From contig JH157278.1 of the NCBI GenBank assembly GCA_000226015.1, positions 184,693 to 244,095 of the forward strand: DNA of 59,403 bases. The letters are read 5' to 3'. Shown here in pieces: positions 10,701-24,498 of the stretch (positions are counted from its first letter, which is position 1; every line of letters begins with the position of its first letter). This stretch comes from Mnemiopsis leidyi. Its lineage: Eukaryota > Ctenophora > Tentaculata > Lobata > Bolinopsidae. Below the pieces are notes generated by a model. That model did not search any database, was not told the origin of the DNA, and saw only the letters and a list, made by a program, of their open reading frames with translations. The position numbers and the translations under genes were made by a program.

Positions 10701-10754
10701 GTACTGGAAATCTTGTATTAACGGAGGATGATTTGTCCGGACGGTCTTGTGTAC

Positions 10755-11015
10755 CGTAGGTAGACTCTATATGGCTCTGTGGATGTTCTTAACACTCGTC
10801 GATAACGTCAGGTTGAATGGTAGGAATGACCTGTCAATGTTTTAAAGCAACTCTAGAGCCAGTTTTTGAAATGGCCATGAACACCAGAAAAAGCCCTTAA
10901 AATTTTCGTGCAATGTTTTTATTTGCTGTAGATACTAGATGGACTCTGCCAGGCTCTGTGGGTATTCTTGAGACTCTCTGATAACGTCAAGTTCGATAGT
11001 AGGAATAACCTCTGA
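10755..11015 (+). repeat. Diverged direct repeat, about 85 bp, two copies
   Basis: Copies at about 10755-10840 and 10929-11012 share GTAG(R)TA, 'GACTCT', 'GGCTCTGTGG', 'GATAACGTCA', and 'GGTAGGAAT'/'AGTAGGAAT' followed by AACCT-like sequence. They are offset by about 172 bp. This looks like an old tandem duplication or part of a repeat family; no coding potential is visible. Confidence 0.55.
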
Positions 11016-13574
11016 AACTTGTTATGGTTTCTAATATTAGAACAGTCCAATCTTTAGTCCAACCTTAACATTACTACAAAGATAAAATGTCAGACTCTAT
11101 ATGATGAAAATAATAAGAGTTAAAATATCGATAAATTGCCACCATCTCACGATGTGCTCTGAAATATGTCCACTATTGGTCCTTACTCCATTCAGTTTGT
11201 TAATAAGTCTGACATTATGTGCTTGGTGCTGAATTATCATTTCTTACTCTGGCTTATTATGGTTTATGACCGGGAAAAAGAGGGGAATTTCGAACAATCT
11301 CGCTAGTCCCCACATTTTTCCCGGACCACATTTTCCCCGGTCGTTAAGTCGGTACCGCAGACTGATTTGATCATCACATCACATGTTCTTAGTTTTATTG
11401 TTCTCAAGTGATTAGTTAAATGTGTCTATGTAAGATTCAACTTCATAGTCATACACTACAGGGCCGTTAATTGCTAGAGTATTGAATGTAACTGTATTAC
11501 ATCGACACTTTCCAATACATCTCCTAACGAATTATCCATACAGTTAGTAGTTACCCTAGGGGTTACATCAGGGTGGGTAATTTTTAAGCTATTATTCGAT
11601 TGTGGTCACGTGGAGCCCTCCCGGAAATCTGCAATATCAGAAATTTATTCCTCACATCGTGCAACAACAGTCAATTTTCTGCCATGTAATAAACAGAATA
11701 ATACTGCTAACGTCAAATTACAGAAATAAATAGACGAATAGTATTTATTATGGCGATTGTTCATTTTGGATATTAATCGACATTCACTAATCTGAGTCAT
11801 AACTTGACCAAATAACCCTAATTACGTACAAACTGTCAAACTGTAAAGAAGTACCAGCAGAGCATGTGCTGATTGATTGTGGTTTTCTAAAATCTGGAAT
11901 GTTCATGTTTCCCTTTCACCCTGACTCTGAGTAACTTCAGAGCAATCTCTGCACGTCATCGATTATACTGATCATGATGACAAACAACAAAGTCAAACAT
12001 TCCTCTAATTTCTCTAAATTTTCTTTTATGCGCCGTACACGTTAATGATCTAATATGCAAAAGTTATGCACATTCATCTTACTTAAGATTCTTAGTGAAA
12101 ATTAAAAAATAACATAAAGATATGAAAATATTATTTTGAAACTTAAAAAAGGCTTATCTTTCGATCGTTGAATTCCAAATTAATCGACACACTCGTTACT
12201 TCTGGACGAGTGCCAACCGCCAAGCACAATCGTTATCAAAGTTAGCTCCGTTGGAGTCATACTCATACCAATAAATTTGTACAAAAAGACGTTAATGAAA
12301 AGAGGGAGAATGTCTTGTCGTCAGTAAGAATTCTAAGGATTTATCCATACTAAAGAATGGACTCAGTCTGAAAATTAGAGAGTGACTTTGAAATGCAATT
12401 ATCTTTCTAGACTTAACCAGTGGAACATGCAATATCAAATGTCGGAGAAGCTCGAATTTTCGGCTTATCGATTGGCTGCATATTTCACCTAGCTGCATTT
12501 TTTTCAGTCCCAAAAACTAGGACTCAGTTTTATTCCAACAGAAGAACTTTTTGCATGGATATTAAGGCCGCTACAGAAATTTATGGTTTCATAATAGCAT
12601 GAAGAATTAGTGTTAATTGCCAAAAAACACAAAATCGATAGCGTAAAGTAGCCTACGGAAACGCAGGTAAAAATACAAATAATATAAAGCCAAAATACAA
12701 CATTTCAGATCTTCAGTAACAGTCAGCCTCATATATACTTTGATTCATCAACTCGAATTAGTGTTCCAGTTTATCTAAGCTAAACTTCAAATAAAACAGT
12801 AGTTATAATGAAATCTATGTTTTCCTTTCATTCGACAACCCACACAGTCCTGCTGCATTGTCTTTAAAAATAACTGAACAAAACTTTAACTAATTGAACT
12901 AGCTAGACCAAACCATTTCCTACTGGAAATCAACGCAGGTAGATGTTGGTATGGTCACGCAAAAAATTATAAAAGTATGACTTACATGAGTCTTGAACAT
13001 CATTGTGCACTAACTAAACAAGCACAAATACGTAATTTTCAAAATGACAAATATTTGCAGTTCGAATGAGAATATACATTTATTGCCATGGTGTCTGTTT
13101 ATAGTACTGCAACTGCATCTTAACTACACATGATAACAACGCACTAAAATTTTTTTGTCGCTTTCTTCGAAATTTGAATTAAGAAATAAAAATTTTAATG
13201 TAACACAATTTACCATTTCCAAGCCATCCAAACTCAATTTAATAACCAACCAAAGCAATAATCTCCTATTCTCCCGATATATCTATTACATAAACAGAGC
13301 AGTTGCAGTTAAAACTGTGGAACAAGAGAGTGAAAATAATCCAATCGTCTATTCAACTAAATTAAAATGGGAGAGCTGTAAAATTAGCTGATAGCAAAAA
13401 AATACTCTTAAATAATTAGCAATAGATAAGAGTTAAAATATTAATTTACAAATACTTGACCTAAAATAAATGCAATGATCAAGAAATTACTAAAAATCAA
13501 AAAAAAGTTACGAAATCTGTCCTGATACGGTTAAAGAGACCACCTCGAAAAAAACCGCAGTACATTGCTTCAGT
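11016..13574. other. Noncoding, AT-rich; includes 3' region of the AT-hook gene
   Basis: No coding exon is supported. Near 11268-11343 a pair of inverted CCGGGAAAAA / TTTTTCCCGG / TTTTCCCCGGTC segments could fold as a hairpin. The right part lies downstream of the minus-strand AT-hook gene and is probably its 3' untranslated region and flank. Confidence 0.4.
13079..13084 (-). terminator. Candidate polyadenylation signal of the AT-hook gene
   Basis: AATAAA on the minus strand, about 490 bp after the AT-hook stop codon. It is the first clear canonical hexamer I noticed on that strand, so the 3' UTR would be about 0.5 kb. No transcript evidence. Confidence 0.3.
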
Positions 13575-16500
13575 CTACACAGTAAAACTGGGATTCTGTC
13601 TGAAGAGTTTGTGATTTAAACCGGACAGGACGGCGGCGATCTGAGCCTGCTTGCAGTCCGGCATGCCGGCCCAAATTGGCGAACTTTCCGGATAGGCAGC
13701 GCGGAGGTCCAGGAGTTGCTGTGGCGAGGTGATCAGACACGGTTTGTTCTTGGAGCCCTTGGGGCGTCCTCGTTTCTTGGGAGGAGGGGTCGGTGTAGCG
13801 GTGGTGGCGGTGGTGGGGCTCTGTCCCATTGTAGCGACTGTCTGGTCCGGGGTCGAACTGCTGCTGGACTGAGGGAGGAAAAGTTAGAGTGGTTGTGGGT
13901 AAAATCGAACAAGTGCTTCTTGAACAGATTAAAATTCCTGTGGGTCTCCAAAAAGTCGTGATTCAGCATTCAACTTACTAATTTAGGAATTTACAGTTAC
14001 AACGTTTTTGTACCCGAAATCTTAGATTCGCCAAACCAACATTAATCGAAATTTCAGACGAGACATGGCAATATTTTAACCTTCAAATTATTTCTAACCG
14101 GGTCTGATTAACAAGAAATTAGATACTCACGTTTGTTTGGCTAAGTTGTGTCAATCCAGCTGTCGAATTTGTGTTGTACTTCGTCTCTTCGAACGGGAAA
14201 AACATTCGCTGAAACATAACGTAAATGTTAATTACCTAATAAGTCATACCACGTTGATATAAATCACTGCACTTCGTAAGATCGGGCACGTGGCACCGCG
14301 ATTACTGTCATTGCGCTAAAATATATCGTACTGCGTGGTTTTGTAAAAGGACGTTTAAACTTTTAGACAAATCAACTGACCCTCTCTTTAGCGCCAGGGT
14401 ACTTCATCTTGCCGTTAACGATGTTGTAAAAGTGTTCCGGGTATTTTCTCGGACGACCGCGATGGCGCTTTCCCTCTGTCTGTTTCTGAAAATAAAAATG
14501 ATCTTTAATATCAGTGAAATTTGAATTCTAAAATTTAAAATCACCCATTCTGAGTGAAAATTAGCGTCTTCAAAATTAAAATCCTAAAACATTTAGAGAA
14601 ATATTTATTTTCTACTGTAAACACATACTGTAAGATTAAAAGAGCTTTAAGAATTTTAAAAGGCATGTTTATTCTTATGAAATTTTAACCCTTACAAAAC
14701 AAAATGTCGCAAATAACGACTAACCAGAATCGCAGGGTTTCCATTCGGGGTACCAGGGGGTCGTCCTCTAGTTTTGGGTAGCAGATGATCCAGATGCACT
14801 GAACTCTTTAGCTTAGGCGTAAAGACTGATTGAGCTGCCTTCTGCTGATTGGGTGACTTAAGACACGATATCAGCTGCTCTAAATCAGACATCTTTGAGA
14901 GAGCATCGGATTTAGAAGGTGACGTGAAAGTGGTAGCTGTGGATAGAGGAGTAGCTGGAGCAGACAAACTCTGACTGGGTTGGGACTGTGAGAAGGAGGT
15001 TGGGACAGGAAGCTGGGGGGTCGAGGTGGGAATGTCTGGTTCCGGCGGTGCGGCATTAGCCGCAACCTGCCCGGCAAGCAACTGAAGTAATTGCTCTGTC
15101 TGGACGGGGTCGTTTCCCAATGACTTAATTAGCTCCAGGAACTGCTTGGTTTCATCATCACTGACGTCACTTGTCCTTCTGGGGGACACTTTATGCTGAG
15201 GACTGCTCTGAACAATTGGAGATGAAATAGTCACGGCTGGAGCTTGAATTGGGGCAGCTGGGAAGTGCAAACTGTCAAGTGAAGAAGGGGTAGACCAAGC
15301 ACTACTTGATAGAGAGGGAGAGTATCCCATGACGTGGTCAGCACTGCTCACACTCTGGTGAATTGTGGTGGTTAGTCCGTTGTTGGCAGTGGAAAAGATT
15401 CCATTCGGACTGATGTGAGAACTAGAGCTTTGGAGTGTCTGTCCCTGAAGTTTCATCATTGTTTCTCGGAGAAGGGCATTCTGTTGGGCTTCTTTTTGCA
15501 ACGATTCGGAGACCACACTCTGGAATTGTTCTGCAGCTGGGACATACTTTAAAACCTGCTGGTTAGTCGCTCCATTTAAACTCGCTTGGACTGAGGCGTG
15601 TGTGGCTATGTTGTTTAACTGGTACATTCCAAGGTCCATCGTCTGGGAAACTTTAGGCACAGTAAGCTTCTGTTCATTAGCATGAGCTGCTAGAATCTTT
15701 TCCAGATTTGAGATTTCATACTGAAGCTGCATTTCAAGCAAGTGGTTCGTTTGGGCCCCATTCAATTTCTGCTCGTTGTGAGCACTCATCAAGAGTTGCT
15801 GTTGGAGCAAGAGAGCCTGTTGTTGTTGCTGTTGCTGTTGTTGTTGTTGTTGTTGTTGTTGTTGCTGTTGCTGTTGTTGCTGCTGATGTTCCGAGTAGGC
15901 TTGTTGAAGTGTGGCATCACAAGCCATTAGCAATTGAACTGCATCTTGGGTCGATGACATGGACATCATCTGCTGTTGGAGTTGCTGCTGCATTAGCAGA
16001 TTCAGCATCGCTTGAGGGTCGTTCTGTTGGGTGGCCAGATTGTGGTGGTTGCTTTGTCTCGGAGACGACAGGGCCAGGAGTTCCAAGGTTGACAACTTCG
16101 ATTTGGATGATTTAGGAGCCCATAAGTTGAGTCCCCCAAGGTTTTTGACCCTCCGATTTTTTGTGGTAGAACCTTTGGGTCTGCCTCTCTTTCTAGGAAC
16201 GATAGTAGGAGTCTGAGTCTCAACTTTAGGGCTGGTGTTAACATTAGCAACATTCGGATTAGATAAGTTGGATGGAGATCCTTCTGTCGACTGCCAACTC
16301 TGGCTTTGTTTGAATTGTCCTTGAATATGTTCTAACGCTTTCATCGTCTCGAAAGTGTTGTCGTGGAATTTGAAGGTCTTAGAGCTGGGTTGCTGAGAGG
16401 AAGGTGATGTCGAAGAGACAGTAGGTGTCTGAACATTGATATCAGGAATAGAGGAGGGAATTGTCGTCTCGTGTTGAGATGACGTCACATCGACAGTAGG

Positions 16501-16827
16501 TTCTGTGTCAGGAGTCTCGGTATCGACACTGGGCACCACCCCGGCATCGAGCTCCTCTTCTATGACAAGATTGCTGGAACTCTCCAGGCTTATCTCTGGT
16601 GCTACCGATGAAGGGGCGGGAGGGTGTGTGGAGCAGGAGTTCTCCTTCTCTTCCTCTTCATTGTAGCTAAGCGCTGGCACTTTGTTGTCGTCTGACGAAG
16701 TGGAATTTTCGTCTAGCTTCGTCTGGTCCATGTTTTGACTTTGTTGCCTAAGTCGGGCAACAAGGGGAAATATCGTCTTTTCTCGTACTGCTTCGTATGT
16801 ATTTGTTCGTAGTCGGCTTGAGGTCAT
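13575..16827 (-). CDS. Four-AT-hook, polyglutamine nuclear protein (859 aa)
   Basis: Coding exons on the minus strand are 16827-14725, 14485-14381, 14208-14131 and 13868-13575, all phase 0 with good splice sites. A TTTCTCAG acceptor lies 2 bp before the ATG (MTSSRL), so at least one 5' noncoding exon lies further right. AT-hooks (GRP core, minor-groove binding at A/T tracts) are at about residues 213-223 (RKRGRPKGS), 686-692 (TRGRPPG), 707-715 (HRGRPRKY) and 793-804 (KKRGRPKGSKNK). A 23-residue glutamine run occupies about 315-337 and is followed by Gln/Leu-rich sequence. The N-terminus is acidic and Ser/Thr/Pro-rich. The third hook is followed by YPEHFYNIVNGKMKYPGAKE, which looks like a conserved structural block. 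No enzymatic or zinc-finger domain is visible. It is probably a chromatin or transcription cofactor; the family is not recognised. An upstream in-frame extension that reads through the acceptor is rejected as a start. Confidence 0.8.
15817..15885 (-). repeat. CAG/CAA trinucleotide run coding polyglutamine
   Basis: Sixty-nine bases of mixed CAG and CAA codons on the minus strand encode 23 glutamines inside the AT-hook protein. CAA interruptions reduce repeat instability, suggesting selection for the polyQ tract rather than pure slippage (inference). Leucine- and valine-rich plus-strand frames here are shadows. Confidence 0.9.
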
Positions 16828-16828
16828 T

Positions 16829-19800
16829 CCTGAGAAATATATATTACAAGAAACGAATAAGATAAAGCGCAAAAAGCAAAAAATAATCAAAGCATGCAAT
16901 GTATAAGTATGTGACAGTGAAAATTGAAAATTGATGAATGAAGCTAAACCGAGAAGTTTGTCGGACGTTAACGGACAATCCGACAGGTGATAAAATTATC
17001 TAAACTCAATTTTCTCAACTTGGGTCGAAATATTTGGTTTCGCATGAGAATTAACGGCTCCCTGTTAAAAGGTTCAATCTAATTAGTTGACTGTTAAGGA
17101 ACATGCTGAAATGTGATCAAAGATATCAATAACGTGGTTCAACAGCTTCGCGCTTAAACAAGTCTTTGTCAGGAAAACTCGACGCGCGCATTCGAAAGGA
17201 ATAATGATACCGACTTCTTTACGTGAATTTCGAGTAAGCGCCATACAGCTTCTTATGAACAACTACATAAGAGACAAATTTACAGTTTTGACACCGGTAA
17301 AAATGTTTATCACTAATGGCTCATTATGGCCGACTGATACTAACTTGAAAGAATTGCATCAGCAACAACTCAAACAAAAAGTAACTTTTACCGAAAACCT
17401 AGAAACATTGGGTTGCCTCTGTCTAAAAAGCTGGTGTTAAATAAAATGTTGAAAAATGCTGAATGGTCGGGAGCAACAACGGTAAAGTCACGTCACCTAG
17501 CATGTAGTACAGAACAAAGATAATCAAAGTTAAAATGTGTCGAGCTCACGTAATAATATTGAATATATGAAGCATCGGATGTGGGCGTTCTGATGTAATG
17601 ATGGCACAAATATCAATGATGGGACAAATATCAATGATGGCAAAAGAGTGGAAAACAAAAGGCGCCGTGCCACAGTTAGCTTATCTGCGATGAATTTGAC
17701 AATTTAATACAAAAATATATTGTTCATGCCACAGGTGTTTTATAATTCTCACTAACGACCCACTAATATTTTCACTCGATCCACGCCGATGTTTAAATGA
17801 TACAACATCAAGTTACGTGTAAGGCAGTAAGTTTTCGAAAAATTCTTCGAAATAAAATATTGTTGTGCTGTTAAAAGGTTGTTTAAAAACAGCGTTGAAC
17901 TTACACAAGATACATTTATCGCTATTTTTAATTCGCGCAAAATAAAGACTGGAAACACTTCTCTGCCTTCAAAAATTTGCCATATAAATTAGTGTCGTGG
18001 ATGTGACTTGACGGGCTTGATTAATAAAGGAGGAAGCACGCATCTGGGAACGAATAATCCTTAAAGAATGATTGGAAAACATAGTAAATTTGGCCAGTAA
18101 AATTCCAAATATTTTGAGTCGTGGCATTACATACCATCATGCCTGATAGAAATATCAATTCGTGATTTAGAGCCATAAGTTTCGTATTTGTACTTTTGGC
18201 ACCACGACAACGCTACTAGGTAAAAATTGTCTTTCGGCAACAACGCCTTTTAATAGAAAAAAGCGAAATGTGCCATAAATACCTCCCAGAGAAATAAAAT
18301 ATATATCGCAAGAGGAGAAAATAAAAGGGACTGAATATAAGCGAGTAGCAAAGCGGTCTCAGGGGCAGTAGATCTAATTTAAAAGTAGCCGTGGTGCAAC
18401 AGCTGGCGGAGGAAAACTGAAACAAAGCGAACTAAAAGAGCGTGACAGAAATAAGATAATCTTGGGATGTAAATTAGGTAAATACACTAATTGCATATCA
18501 AGTATAGGACGCTCGCTATGCAGCGTTTTATATTAATTGATCGCAGTATTCAAAGATAATGCTTGTGAATAAATAAAATCCCATCATTCAATAGCTACGG
18601 ATGTACATCACACGATATGATATTATGCATTACGTAAGGCAGGTAAAACGATAAACGGCTGTGCGGTAGTACGTAAAATACTCCGATTTCTGATTAAATT
18701 ACCGCAAAACACCCGGTCATTACACGGAAGACCCTCCGGTTTAATAGAATAAAAAGAGACACGAGCAGGTCAGCCTGAGGGTTGTTCTACCGAGGAGCGA
18801 AAGAAAAATGAGGGATTCGGAAATTGATCCTACAGCAAACCACGACAAGTCACCAACAGCGTACTTAGTTGGGGATCGGAGACAGGAAACCTAACTGCTA
18901 AACGATTACAATAAATAAAACTTAGCTCACGGGCACTCGGTGCGCATTGTACGAAAATTATTGCAGCTCACAGTTTTAAAAGATCTGAATAGTCTCAAAT
19001 ATCAAAAGAAAATAACAAAGCTGAAATTTAAAAAGCTCAGGGTGGGAGGCCGCGAATTACCTAACATTATTGGAGCACGAGTCGTTGCAAGTGTTTGCCG
19101 TGCCACTGCGTACAAAAGGTTTATGGAAATGACGGCCACTATTTGTGGAGGAGCAGGTAATTTACGGTGCTAATAACCCACATGAACAGCACCCCCCTGG
19201 GGTCCGGGCCAGCCCCTTTAATTGCAAGGTGTCTTGTCATACATCCTCGCGTTTAATTACTCTTTAATTGATTTCATAATTCACTCTGATTAATCGTAAA
19301 TCAATCGCACGTCAACACAATGTGTGTGCCTTCGGTTTGGGGTAATGAAGTTCGATTAATAAGGATTGACCCTGAATCGATTAGGAGCCAATAAGCTTTC
19401 CAATTTAGCGGAGTAAAAAAAGTAAAACAGAGCCACTGACAAAGCGTGTAGGGGAGCACGTGCCGGTTTTGTCATGGTCACACGGCCTGATGAAATGTGC
19501 ACGTGTCGCCCAAAACGTACCACGTGGTCCGATTGCAATAACAGGTGTCAAATGAGTGTCTGGAATGACAAATTACTCTCAAAATATCAATTCTAGCTAC
19601 AACAGGGAGCTTATGATTATTAAAACATTCTGGGGGCGTATTATAATTCACATAATAATATGCACGAATTTCCATGAGCTGGTAAACTCGACCCGTCACA
19701 CGAGTCATAAAACATTATATCACATCTAACATTATCATTGCTGTTTAATATATAGCAGGGCTATCCCTGGTGGAAAATGTCCGACCTCCGGCCCTGACAA

Positions 19801-22800
19801 AGTAAGATTTTGTGGCACGGTAAATGTTGTATACACTGTAAAGTTTATTGCTGCAGGGCAATAGACTAAGATGTCAACCCCAGGCAGCGAAGGTTTCTAC
19901 AAACAATTTATATCTTAATTTACGAAACCCTAGCAAAAACAAAAGGTTTTGTAGTAAGGACTAATAACTTTGAAAATGGACTTAGTACGAATGTTTAACA
20001 TTTTTCGGCCGCACGGAAAAATAATAAAAAATATGCCGGAGTTAAAAGCAAATGATGGGTCTAATTAAAACAAAGTAAATTTCGACATTTTAAAAGTCGG
20101 GTTGAATGGTGAACCAATTGGAACAGTGACATTCTGGAGGCCGTCACAATTCAGAGCGGTAAACAGGATTAATGAAAATCAGATCGAAAACTTTGAACAT
20201 TTCTATCGCACTACCAAGTCACACCCTCCGCAAATTGCATTATTTCCTGAAATCAACTAGGAATTAAAATGCCTCTTGAATTTCAACTAAATGAGGCAAC
20301 GCTAGGGGGTGTGTGATGACGTCTTGGGGTTGACAGTCGTAAACGTTAAATCACACCCTTCAAGGAAAACGAAAATTATCCCTGGTGCTGTTGAAGTGCA
20401 AAACAAAATATCCATCAGACAAAATATCGGCTGTGTTTAAAGTGGCGAACTGGGACACAATACGAGGGTTGCGTACTACAGTACAAGCTCAACAATTGGC
20501 TCAAACAGCGCACTATTATTGTTTTTATTTGACAAAACCACAGCGCACACCTTCTCGGTAATGTAAAAATAAAAGACACCTGATCGCCCAGCACTCTCGA
20601 AAAATAAATAGTTTCTTTTTATAATGCAATATATATCTGTATAAGACATAAAATAAACGTTGTAATCATTAGTGAAACGCAGCGAGTGTACATATTGATA
20701 CGTTTGAAAGTACAAAAGCAATTTTAATATCAACTGACACGGAGCTGCGAAAAATAATCATTAGCTCAAAGAGAAAGAGAGAGAGCTGAGAGCAGCCGGC
20801 CTCCAGCTCATACATCACAGTTAAACTGACCTCCGAAATTGTATTCAGCAAAATTAGCTGCAACTCAGACACTTTTTTTATTTGTCGGCTCAACAAATCT
20901 GACATTGAGAGGCATATAATGAACTGTTTACATGCCGTTAAATATTGAGATACTGATATACCGCTTCGACGTTGAGATATGTATAATATTTGTTTTTATT
21001 AACAAATGTTTGCACTGTTACATTATCAGTTTCTCCCAGAAAAATTTGGTGGCCGTAAGAGCTGTCCACAGTGTCACACAATAATTAGATAAGAGGATAT
21101 AAGAGACGGAATATTAAACAAAGAGAAGTAGGGGTTGGAAGGCTTAGATTTGTCGTGATCTTGTCAGCCAAATTTCATTGAAATAACACTGAGATGTGTG
21201 TGTAGAAGGGCTGAAGCATTAGCAACGATTTGATGGACAATACAAACACCCAATCAGAGAAATAATAAAAACAACCAATCAGGGCAATAAGGGACGTGAG
21301 TGGGCGGCGACCTTCAACAGATCAGCTCTCCAAGCAGAGTAAATTAGATCTTGAAAATGAAACGTAAGTATTGAGGCTAGCTGGAATTCGGGTGATCTGG
21401 TGGCGGGGAAATCTAAAAATGTACACGTGTATGGTATATACACGAGAGTTGAGATAATTATAAATTTTAACCACGGTGATCAGGAGTTAGATAATCATTG
21501 TATTATGGTCTAGTTAAGGAATAAAAAATAATTTCTCTTAGCTAAGTAATGATTTCATGGTCAGGCGGCCGGGCCATATTTCCAATACTTTTTATCAGCT
21601 CAGTGTGATATTTCGAATTTTATATAAAAAGTAAAAACGTTGCGTCTCAAAAAATGTATCGGAATCCGGAATATAATTAGTCGCCTAAGATAATGCACCT
21701 CAAATGAAATAATGCACAATAGCAAGAGCGAATTTCATTTTAATCATGCAGAGTGAGTCGAAGATTTTAAGCGGTATCCTTAGATGGGAGTGATATTACT
21801 TATTACTTTAAAATAATTGCAATTTTAAATAATTTTGAGAAAGAAAATTTCGATGTGGTTAGCAATATCACTGATGTAATCGGCGGTCTTTACCTACCGC
21901 TGAAAACAATGAAGACGCAAATTTTGGAAATAAAATCCACACCGCATGTAAGGAGCATCAATAGCTACGGTGAAAAGAAAACAATGATGTTTCTTTCGTG
22001 AAAGAATATTATATCATGGCAAGCGGAAATAGTGATCTCCATAACACTCGTGACGATTGGGAAAATCCGTTGCTTCCAAGAAATGTTATCAATGAACGCT
22101 GAGTGTAATAAAATGGCAACAATATTATAACAACGAGAAAGTTTACACATCACGAAAAATGGCCAGCTCATGGGATGCTCTTATAATCTGATCTTAGAAA
22201 CAGACGGTAAATATTGTGATCCACGAGAGGAACAATTAGATCTACCCCCTGTCAGAAATAAATCTCGTATATATTTAAATTTTGTTATTCAGGAGAAATT
22301 TGATTTTTAAAATGGGTTAGAGGGTCAAATTTCCTAAATTGATTACGAATTAAACTTATCTTTATGGGCCGTGGCGAGATAAATCCCCACGAAAGAAAAA
22401 AATTAATGACCTCCGTAATTGACGTCAAAATAATTCTTTGCAGAAACCGTTAAAAAGTCAGACAAATTTATCAAAAATGCGACCTACGATATGAATATCA
22501 TAACAAAACTGTACATATCGTAAAATTGTAGGGGCCTTCAAATCCATTAAAGCAAAGGTTTCAATCACATGAGCTAAGCGTGGGTGTTAAAAAGAGCTAG
22601 ATTCCATGTTGCTCGCGCTGTAAAATTCATATATTTGATCTAAAGAGTCTCGGAATTACTTTCTGGTTATGCCACAAAATTAAATTTGAACGAAAGATGA
22701 AATCGCAAACGTTTGAAAATAAATTCAAAACTAATAATAGAGGGAGCTGGTGAATTCTAGAAGAGGTAGCACATTTAAAAAGGACGCCATATATTTTAAT

Positions 22801-24498
22801 AAGTCATTCAGTATTTTCTACGGGTGGGTGAATTATTTGAAGAAAATGCTAGTGTAATGAGATTTTTGTAAAATTGCCATTTACAAATGATTACATTTCA
22901 TAGGAAATTGCCCGTGAGATGTCATTATTTTACTTCACACTTTGGAAAAATAATTCAATTGGTCGCCGGCTACGCATGGCATTGGTCCCGTATTTAACGA
23001 AATTTTCGAATCAAATTTTCGGTTATTTCCCACATAGCAATAACAACTTTTTATTACAGAAAATAGCAATTCTTGAGAACCGAAAATATGAATTGATGAA
23101 CCTGCCACATGCGTTATGTCACGGCTTTTTAGGGGATTGCCATTTAAGGGGTGACCTAACTTTCCAGGAAAAGTAGCAACTCTAAAGAAATTCTCAAAAA
23201 TTAGCACCAAACTCGACACAAAACAATTGGAGGAGGCAGCAGCAAGACACGGTGGTGGTATCTAGAAACATGTCAAAAAGTCTACACCACGTCTAGATTT
23301 GAGAACTACTGGGACCTACACACCGTCAGTATGGCAGTCAGTAGTTAGTACACGAACTGACGGCAGTGCTGGGGTAGTAGGCAGGGACGAAGAGGAAGTG
23401 TTTGTGTGTCAGTAGTAGACGAGTTAAAACAGTGGAGCTGGAGAAAGCAAGTGGCTAGAGGAGGCGGGGGAACGTCAAGAGAGCTGGAGACGGACGATAA
23501 TTCACAGCGGCCTGGGGAAGCCTAAAAATGAGACGGGGCAGTCGGAATGTACTGGAACTGACGGTCAACTTTCTGACTAGGGGGGCTGTATGGGGTGGAG
23601 ATAATAGTCGGGTTGGAGTACAGTTATAGTGGTGACAAGCCGAGGTTTACAGATCGACATTTTGGCAGGTAGACAGACATAAGTAGGCAAGCAAAATGAG
23701 GGGTTGGTTAGTTAGTCGTGTTATAATTGTTGAGTATTGGCTGTAAGTAGACAGGACAACATAAATGGTTGAATAATAAATTGAAAGAGAAAGTCATATT
23801 GGAATGCTGATAAATAACCTAGACACAACGAAACATTAAGTGGTCCTTCAACATTGTGTGGCATCTGCACTTAGTCTACATGAAGTTTATAGCGCTTTGT
23901 TTGGTGGATTAAATTGTTAGAACATTGGAGAGAAGAGAACAGAATATTGGAAATGAAAATGACAAATAGTAAATTTCGAAAGTAGAAAGCTTAAAACATA
24001 ATATTGAAGTAAGTACAAAGGAAAAAGAACATTTACTGTGCGGTCGCGTCTAAGAAAGATCAATGTGAAAATGCTAAACAATTTCACTCTCTAACAATGG
24101 CTCGAGAGTTTAAACAATAGCAGTAACCTCAATAAAATGGTTTTCAAAGATTTTCTTGACCGCAGCAGAAAATGCGTCAAATTTGATCATGGAGCCGAAC
24201 AATAAAAAATATATTCAAGTTACTAAAAGTTCTAGTCAATAACAATACGATTTACTGGGCCTAATTAAAGTTCTTGAATTTTAATTTTCATTAGCTAAGA
24301 TTAAATCATCAATTCTAGGAAGTTTGAATATTACAATACTGCAGTTCTCGAGGCAATGGATAACATGGGTCAGAAACTATGTTCATTAACTTACCAACAT
24401 CATTAGCCGACAACTTACATAAATTAAAATTTCTACAGGGCTAAGAAGCTTGGTGGGAAAGATATTTTCCCAAGCACACGTGAGGTTTGGATCAATGA
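16829..24498. other. Long noncoding stretch upstream of the AT-hook gene
   Basis: About 7.7 kb without a supported coding exon. It lies immediately 5' of the minus-strand AT-hook coding region, whose first coding exon has a splice acceptor, so it should contain that gene's 5' UTR intron and possibly its promoter. It contains scattered TAATTA-type sites (for example around 19215-19300), short direct repeats (17590-17640) and low-complexity AT. No transposon with clear ends was recognised. Confidence 0.45.
23230..23700 (-). promoter_or_regulatory. GC-richer block, candidate 5' leader or promoter
   Basis: About 450 bp with clearly higher GC than its surroundings, pyrimidine-rich when read on the minus strand and without long open frames. 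Its position upstream of the AT-hook coding exon, and the need for a 5' noncoding exon there, make it a candidate promoter/leader. This is inference only; no initiator, TATA box or donor was fixed. Confidence 0.2.

Noticed and set aside
15708-16115. Plus-strand leucine- or valine-rich proteins
   Set aside because: They are antisense translations of the CAG/CAA tract in the AT-hook exon.
16828-16899. Extended N-terminus of the AT-hook protein (MHALIIFCFLRFILF...)
   Set aside because: The in-frame extension crosses a strong splice acceptor (TTTCTCAG); the hydrophobic leader is intron sequence and does not suit a nuclear protein.
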